Part shown: positions 11,318-14,892 of the stretch, piece by piece
How positions within the stretch are numbered: position 1 is the stretch's first letter
How the letters are laid out: every line of letters begins with the position of its first letter
Source: DASVHF01 sp036382695
GTDB taxonomy: Bacteria > Patescibacteriota > Microgenomatia > Woykebacterales > RBG-16-39-9b
Direction: 5' to 3'
DNA: 14,892 nucleotides
Assembly: GCA_036382695.1 (NCBI GenBank)
Contig: DASVHF010000059.1
Location: forward strand, 1 to 14,892
The notes under the pieces: model-generated
What the model was told of the DNA's origin: nothing
The model's database searches: none
What the model saw: only the letters and a program-made list of their open reading frames with translations
Position numbers and translations under genes: made by a program

Positions 11318-12748
11318 TTGCCGTTCGGTGAGAGTCTTGGACATGCTTGTGGTTTGTACACGGTCTTCGCGCCTAATGCGCCAGTAGCTTGGTTGACGGC
11401 GCGAGCTCTTGATGGACAGCAGACTAGGGGGCAAGAAGGCGCTGGGATTGCTACTACCGATGGCGAAGATCTGCATCTGAAGAAAGGCCGAGGGCTGGTG
11501 ACTCAGGTCTTTCCGACTCAGAGATTAGTTAGGAAGCTAACAGGTTTCGCAGCGATTGGACACACCCGTTACTCGACAACTGGCCGAGATAAGGTCTGCA
11601 ATGTCCAGCCGCTGAAAGTAGCCGGTCCAAACGGTGAGATCTGCCTTGGTCACAACGGCAACTTAGTGAACGCTCGTGGCCTCCGAAGAGAGCTAGAGGC
11701 GAACGGCGAGGCCTTCGAGACAACCACTGACAGCGAGATTATTGCTAAGCTTGTGACAAGGGCACCAGGAAGAACCTGGGTCGATAAACTCCGTTATGTG
11801 ATGCCGCTTCTTAGGGGCTCTTACTGTGTATCGATTCTTACCAAAGACTCGGTGCTTATGGCCAGAGACCCAACTGGTAATAGACCACTTTGTATCGGCA
11901 AGACGAATAGCTATTGGGCAGCAGCGTCCGAGTCGGGTGTTTTCAACAACCAGCCAGTTGAGTTCTTCAGAGAAGTAGAGCCTGGCGAAATTGTCGTCTT
12001 CGACGAAGATGGAATGACCAGCCACCAGGGAATGATTCCCACGAGTCTCGGTATCTGCGTCTTCGAGCTGATTTACTTCATGAGGCCAGACTCAATTCTT
12101 CAAGGAGTAGAGGCATACGGAGTCAGGTACAGAGCGGGCCAGACTCTAGCAAGGAGTAACCCGACTCCTGCGGATTTGGTAATTGGAGTACCGAGAAGCG
12201 GTTTTTACGCCGCGGATGGTTATACCGCTGAGTCTGGTATTCCGGTAGCTCATGGGATAGTAGCTAATCTCCTATTTCGTGTTTTCCTTAATCCAAACCA
12301 GGCCGAACGCAAAATAAGGAATGAGTTGAAGTACTCGACGACGAGCATCATTAGTGGAAAACGGCTAATCGTCATTGACGATTCGATCGTACGGGGGAAT
12401 TCTAACAACCGAGTGATACAAATACTGAAAATGGCGGGTGCGGCTGAAGTCCATATCCGCTCCACGTTTCCCCCAATCATCAAACCGTGTTATTTGGGCA
12501 TAGACATGGCAACGAAGAAGGAGCTCATCGCCGCCAGATTTGGAGGGGTCACGGAGGAAGTAGAGGAGAAACTAGCCAGGCATTGGGATGTAGCCTCAGT
12601 GCGTTACCTGTCTGTGCCGGAGCTGGTGGAGGCCATTGGTTTACCAATGAACATGATCTGTCTTCGCTGTGTTGGTGGTAGATCGGCTGTTGAGCTACCA
12701 ACCAGTTTCCGCAAAGAAGAATTCGAGGAAGTAGGGGCTGTCGCCTAA
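11318..12748 (+). CDS. purF: Amidophosphoribosyltransferase (PurF-type)
   Basis: First step of de novo purine synthesis: PRPP and glutamine to phosphoribosylamine. TTG11318 is chosen because AGGAGG (11307-11312) lies five bases before it. This gives 476 residues, the length of B. subtilis PurF, and a ten-residue propeptide before the nucleophile Cys11 (HACGLYTVF). The glutaminase motifs GHTRYSTTG (81-89), GHNGNLVN (111-118) and TTDSE (136-140) are intact. Cys247, Cys391, Cys448 and Cys451 match the four ligands of the B. subtilis 4Fe-4S cluster. The PRPP loop VIDDSIVRG (352-360) is present. Oddly, the flexible loop of the transferase domain differs: KNRYVGRTF is ANLLFRVFL here and KLSAVR is ELKYSTT. 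No other purine gene is nearby. It could be a divergent PurF with altered substrate handling. By eye its base composition is richer in GC than folA or rpsB. Confidence 0.88.
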   Translation: MPFGESLGHACGLYTVFAPNAPVAWLTARALDGQQTRGQEGAGIATTDGEDLHLKKGRGLVTQVFPTQRLVRKLTGFAAIGHTRYSTTGRDKVCNVQPLKVAGPNGEICLGHNGNLVNARGLRRELEANGEAFETTTDSEIIAKLVTRAPGRTWVDKLRYVMPLLRGSYCVSILTKDSVLMARDPTGNRPLCIGKTNSYWAAASESGVFNNQPVEFFREVEPGEIVVFDEDGMTSHQGMIPTSLGICVFELIYFMRPDSILQGVEAYGVRYRAGQTLARSNPTPADLVIGVPRSGFYAADGYTAESGIPVAHGIVANLLFRVFLNPNQAERKIRNELKYSTTSIISGKRLIVIDDSIVRGNSNNRVIQILKMAGAAEVHIRSTFPPIIKPCYLGIDMATKKELIAARFGGVTEEVEEKLARHWDVASVRYLSVPELVEAIGLPMNMICLRCVGGRSAVELPTSFRKEEFEEVGAVA

Positions 12749-12777
12749 TATTGGTGATGGTCCAAACGGTGTCTCAG

Positions 12778-12817
12778 AGGGTTCTGTTTCTTTCAGAAGC
12801 GGAACCCTTGCTTTTTT
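12778..12817 (+). terminator. Strong intrinsic terminator after purF
   Basis: AGGGTTC (12778-12784) pairs with GAACCCT (12802-12808), followed by TGC and six T (12812-12817). Its end overlaps the -35 region of the rpsB promoter. Confidence 0.85.
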
Positions 12818-12837
12818 ATACGCACATTTGTTAATAT
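12808..12837 (+). promoter_or_regulatory. Promoter of the rpsB-tsf-frr cluster
   Basis: TGTTAATAT (12829-12837) is an extended -10. TTGCTT at 12808-12813, inside the terminator tail, is a possible -35 with an 18-base spacer. The transcript should start at about 12843, so rpsB has a leader of about eight bases. Confidence 0.55.
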
Positions 12838-12850
12838 TGCCTCCAGCTTT

Positions 12851-13615
12851 ATGATAAAGACGCCGACTCTTACCCAACTACTTGAAGCTGGTGTTCACTT
12901 TGGTCACCAAGCTCGTCGTTGGAACCCAAAAATGAAAAGATATATTTTTACCGTCCAATCCGGTGTTCATATCATTGATTTAGAAAAAACCCAACAGCAG
13001 CTCAAAGAAGCAGCAGATTTCATTAAAAAGGTAGCGGTGACAGGCGGTAGGGTAATTTTCCTAGCTACTAAAAAGCAAACAGCTGAAATCGTCAAATCCG
13101 AAGCCCAGCGGGCAGGAGCGATGTATCTGACCCACCGTTGGGTTGGAGGATTGCTGACCAATTTTGAATCGGTAAAAAAGAGTCTTGAAAAACTACCGGC
13201 TTTAGAAGAAAAATTAAAAGATGAGAGCTTGCGATTGACAAAAAAAGAACAACTCTTGGTCAAAAGGGAAATTGACAAGCTGACTCGTTTCATTGGTGGT
13301 ATTAGAACACTGGAAAAATTACCAGACGCGTTAGTTATCGTCGATTCTCGAAAAGAAGAAAATGCGGTGAGGGAAGCGAAAAAAATGGAAGTTCCAGTAG
13401 TAGCTCTGGTTGACACCAACGCCGATCCGACCCAAATAGATTATCCAATTGCTGCTAATGACGACGCAATAAAATCAGTTACAATTGTCATTAAGACTCT
13501 CGCCGACGCTTATGAAGAAGGTAGCAGATTGGCAGAAAAAAAAGCGGCAATGGCCGATGCCAGCAAGGAGGCTGTAAGCACAAAGGTCGGTGGAAGTACT
13601 TGGACTCGAGAATAA
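12851..13615 (+). CDS. rpsB: Ribosomal protein uS2
   Basis: Small-subunit protein that helps hold uS1 or its equivalent and shapes the mRNA exit side. The 254 residues match the family from TLTQLLEAGVHFGHQARRWNPKM at the start through IFLATKKQ, HRWVGGLLTNF (136-146 region of the gene product's first half), GGIRTLEKLPDALVIVD and VPVVALVDTNADPTQIDYPIAANDDA. An acidic/Ala-rich tail ends it. There is no Shine-Dalgarno; with the extended -10 so close to ATG12851 the mRNA is nearly leaderless. tsf follows after seven bases, the usual bacterial order. Confidence 0.97.
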   Translation: MIKTPTLTQLLEAGVHFGHQARRWNPKMKRYIFTVQSGVHIIDLEKTQQQLKEAADFIKKVAVTGGRVIFLATKKQTAEIVKSEAQRAGAMYLTHRWVGGLLTNFESVKKSLEKLPALEEKLKDESLRLTKKEQLLVKREIDKLTRFIGGIRTLEKLPDALVIVDSRKEENAVREAKKMEVPVVALVDTNADPTQIDYPIAANDDAIKSVTIVIKTLADAYEEGSRLAEKKAAMADASKEAVSTKVGGSTWTRE

Positions 13616-13622
13616 AAATTTT

Positions 13623-14084
13623 ATGACAAAGATTACAGCTAGTCAGATAAAACAGTTACGCAAAGAAACAGGAGCAGGCGTGATGGATGTACGGCAAGCT
13701 CTTGTTGATAGCGATGGTGATCCCGAAAGCGCTAAGAAAATCTTAAAACAAAAAGGTTTAGAGAAAGCGGCTCAAAAAGAAGAACGTACCACCGCGGCTG
13801 GTTTGATTGAAACTTATATCCACTCCGACGGAAGAATCGGTTCGATGATATATCTTGCCTGCGAAACCGATTTCGTCGCTCGAACGGATGATTTTAAAAT
13901 ACTCGCTAAAGAGCTAACTATGCAAGTAGCAGCGATGGATCCAAAAAATATTGATGAGCTTGTCAAGCAAGAATATATTCGTGATCCTGAAAAAACTATT
14001 AAGGAATTAATTGCCGAAGTGATTGCAAAAACCGGAGAGAACATCCAGGTCCGTAAGCTAGCGCGATTTGCGTTGGGAGATTAA
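13623..14084 (+). CDS. tsf: Elongation factor Ts, minimal form
   Basis: Exchanges GDP for GTP on EF-Tu. ATG13623 is used; an in-frame ATG at 13590 overlaps rpsB and adds residues not in the family. The product has 153 residues against about 283 in E. coli and 196 in Thermus. It retains the N-terminal UBA-like domain (IKQLRKETGAGVMDVRQAL), the key loop YLACETDFVARTDDF, which holds the TDFVA motif contacting EF-Tu, and the closing strand IAKTGENIQVRKLARFALGD. The helical segment between the core halves is reduced to about 30 residues. This is close to the smallest workable EF-Ts and fits a reduced genome. There is no Shine-Dalgarno. Confidence 0.94.
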   Translation: MTKITASQIKQLRKETGAGVMDVRQALVDSDGDPESAKKILKQKGLEKAAQKEERTTAAGLIETYIHSDGRIGSMIYLACETDFVARTDDFKILAKELTMQVAAMDPKNIDELVKQEYIRDPEKTIKELIAEVIAKTGENIQVRKLARFALGD

Positions 14085-14101
14085 TCTCGTAAATAAATTT
14101 A

Positions 14102-14671
14102 ATGAATCCTGTGAACCCTGACCAACTAGTTGACGATGCAAAAAGTAGGATGGAAAAGGCCCTTGCTCATTTGAAAGAGGAGCTTTCATCAGTTCGGACT
14201 GGAAGAGCTAGCCCAGCTTTGCTGGAAAATCTCAAAGTAGAAGCTTATAGTACGAAAATGAGTTTACGTGACGTAGCTTCAATCAACGCACCAGAGCCTA
14301 GACTTCTCGTTCTCCAAATCTGGGATCAGGCAAACGTGCAAGCGGTAGAACGCGCCATTCGTGACTCCGATCTAGCATTAAATCCAATAACCGAAAGCAA
14401 TCTCATTCGGGTACCAATTCCCCAGCTCTCCGAAGAAAGAAGGCGTGAAATGACAAAAATCGTCAGCGACAGGGGCGAGAGTGCTCGGGTAAGTGTCCGC
14501 CAAATTAGAAGAGAAGCGATTGATAGTATACATGAGGCAGAGAAGAAGAAAGGCATTTCTGAGGATGAAAAATTCCGCACGATTGAAAAAGTGCAAAAGA
14601 TTACGGAAGAGGTCACCACATCAATAAACAATTTAGCCAAGCAAAAGACGAGCGAAATACTCCAAATATAA
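14102..14671 (+). CDS. frr: Ribosome recycling factor
   Basis: Splits post-termination ribosomes together with EF-G. The 189 residues have normal length (E. coli 185), with three-helix-bundle motifs LSSVRTGRASPALLENLKVEAY (28-49 region), PRLLVLQIWDQ, LNPITESNLIRVPIPQLSEERR and VRQIRREAIDSIHEAEKKKGISEDE. ATG14102 lies 17 bases after the tsf stop. pyrH, which normally sits between tsf and frr, is absent here. No Shine-Dalgarno is visible (TAAATAAATTTA before the start). Confidence 0.96.
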   Translation: MNPVNPDQLVDDAKSRMEKALAHLKEELSSVRTGRASPALLENLKVEAYSTKMSLRDVASINAPEPRLLVLQIWDQANVQAVERAIRDSDLALNPITESNLIRVPIPQLSEERRREMTKIVSDRGESARVSVRQIRREAIDSIHEAEKKKGISEDEKFRTIEKVQKITEEVTTSINNLAKQKTSEILQI

Positions 14672-14801
14672 ATCTGAAATTCGAATTTCTAAATTCTAAA
14701 CAATCTTCAAATTTCAACTATTTAAATAATAAGCTGCTTGAGACTTTGGGACATTGGAATTTAGCGTTTGTTTAGTATTTCGGATTTGGTGCTTAGGATT
14801 T

Positions 14802-14892
14802 ATAATCGCAAGATTACATCTCGCGACTGTTTCTCTAACGAGATATAATCGCAAGATTACATCTCGCGATTGTTTCTCTAGCGAGATATAAT
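14802..14892 (+). repeat. 43-bp tandem repeat, cut by the window edge
   Basis: Two full units (14802-14844, 14845-14887) and the first five bases of a third. The units differ at two positions only. Each contains ATCTCG...CGAGAT (ATCTCGC...GCGAGAT in the second) and starts within TATAAT. The second unit also forms AATCGC...GCGATT, so both changes increase its symmetry. There are no unrelated spacers. The copy number is unknown. The preceding 130 bases (14672-14801) hold only AT-rich micro-repeats such as AAATTCTAAA. Confidence 0.9.

Noticed and set aside
14802..14892. CRISPR array
   Set aside because: Units are 43 bp directly head-to-tail and almost identical; there are no unique spacers between repeats.

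Overview
The window looks like a piece of a small bacterial genome of the Candidate Phyla Radiation (Patescibacteria) type. This assignment is inference, based on a very short EF-Ts, lysine/asparagine-rich inserts inside housekeeping enzymes, AT-rich micro-repeats between genes, and housekeeping genes whose promoters lie almost on their start codons. TGA is used as a normal stop (topA and the third dcd-like gene), so a code with UGA as glycine is not supported. All confident genes lie on the + strand except one small unknown gene at the left edge.

Layout: 14-247 (minus) is a hypothetical gene. 447-2549 is topA and 2593-3825 a CNNM/CorC-type membrane protein with CBS domains. 3826-4132 is intergenic and holds a hairpin repeat and a terminator. 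4133-6945 is the unusual part. A consensus promoter leads into a leader that can fold as terminator or antiterminator. Then come small genes with strong Shine-Dalgarno sites (one DnaJ-finger-like Cys4 protein, one soluble unknown, three membrane proteins, one of which ends in a Flp/class III pilin-like segment). Last is a stretch of about 815 bases with no convincing gene, bounded by a promoter and an intrinsic terminator and full of long paired stems: a candidate large structured non-coding RNA.

7051-8695 carries three consecutive dCTP deaminase/dUTPase-fold genes, of which only the first keeps the catalytic residues. 8873-11122 carries thyA, folA (overlapping by one base) and a protein joining a MazG-like helical domain to a PEP-utiliser swivelling domain. 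11318-12748 is a solitary purF behind its own promoter and attenuator-like hairpin. 12851-14671 is the translation cluster rpsB-tsf-frr, without pyrH. The right end starts a 43-bp tandem repeat cut by the window edge.

Together dcd, thyA, folA and the MazG-like protein form a pyrimidine deoxynucleotide/thymidylate block (dCTP to dUTP; dUMP to dTMP; dihydrofolate recycling; probable nucleotide clean-up). rpsB, tsf and frr supply translation. The small-gene/RNA island matches no pathway I recognise and is the best candidate for an undescribed system. It and purF differ from the other genes in Shine-Dalgarno use and, by eye, in base composition.
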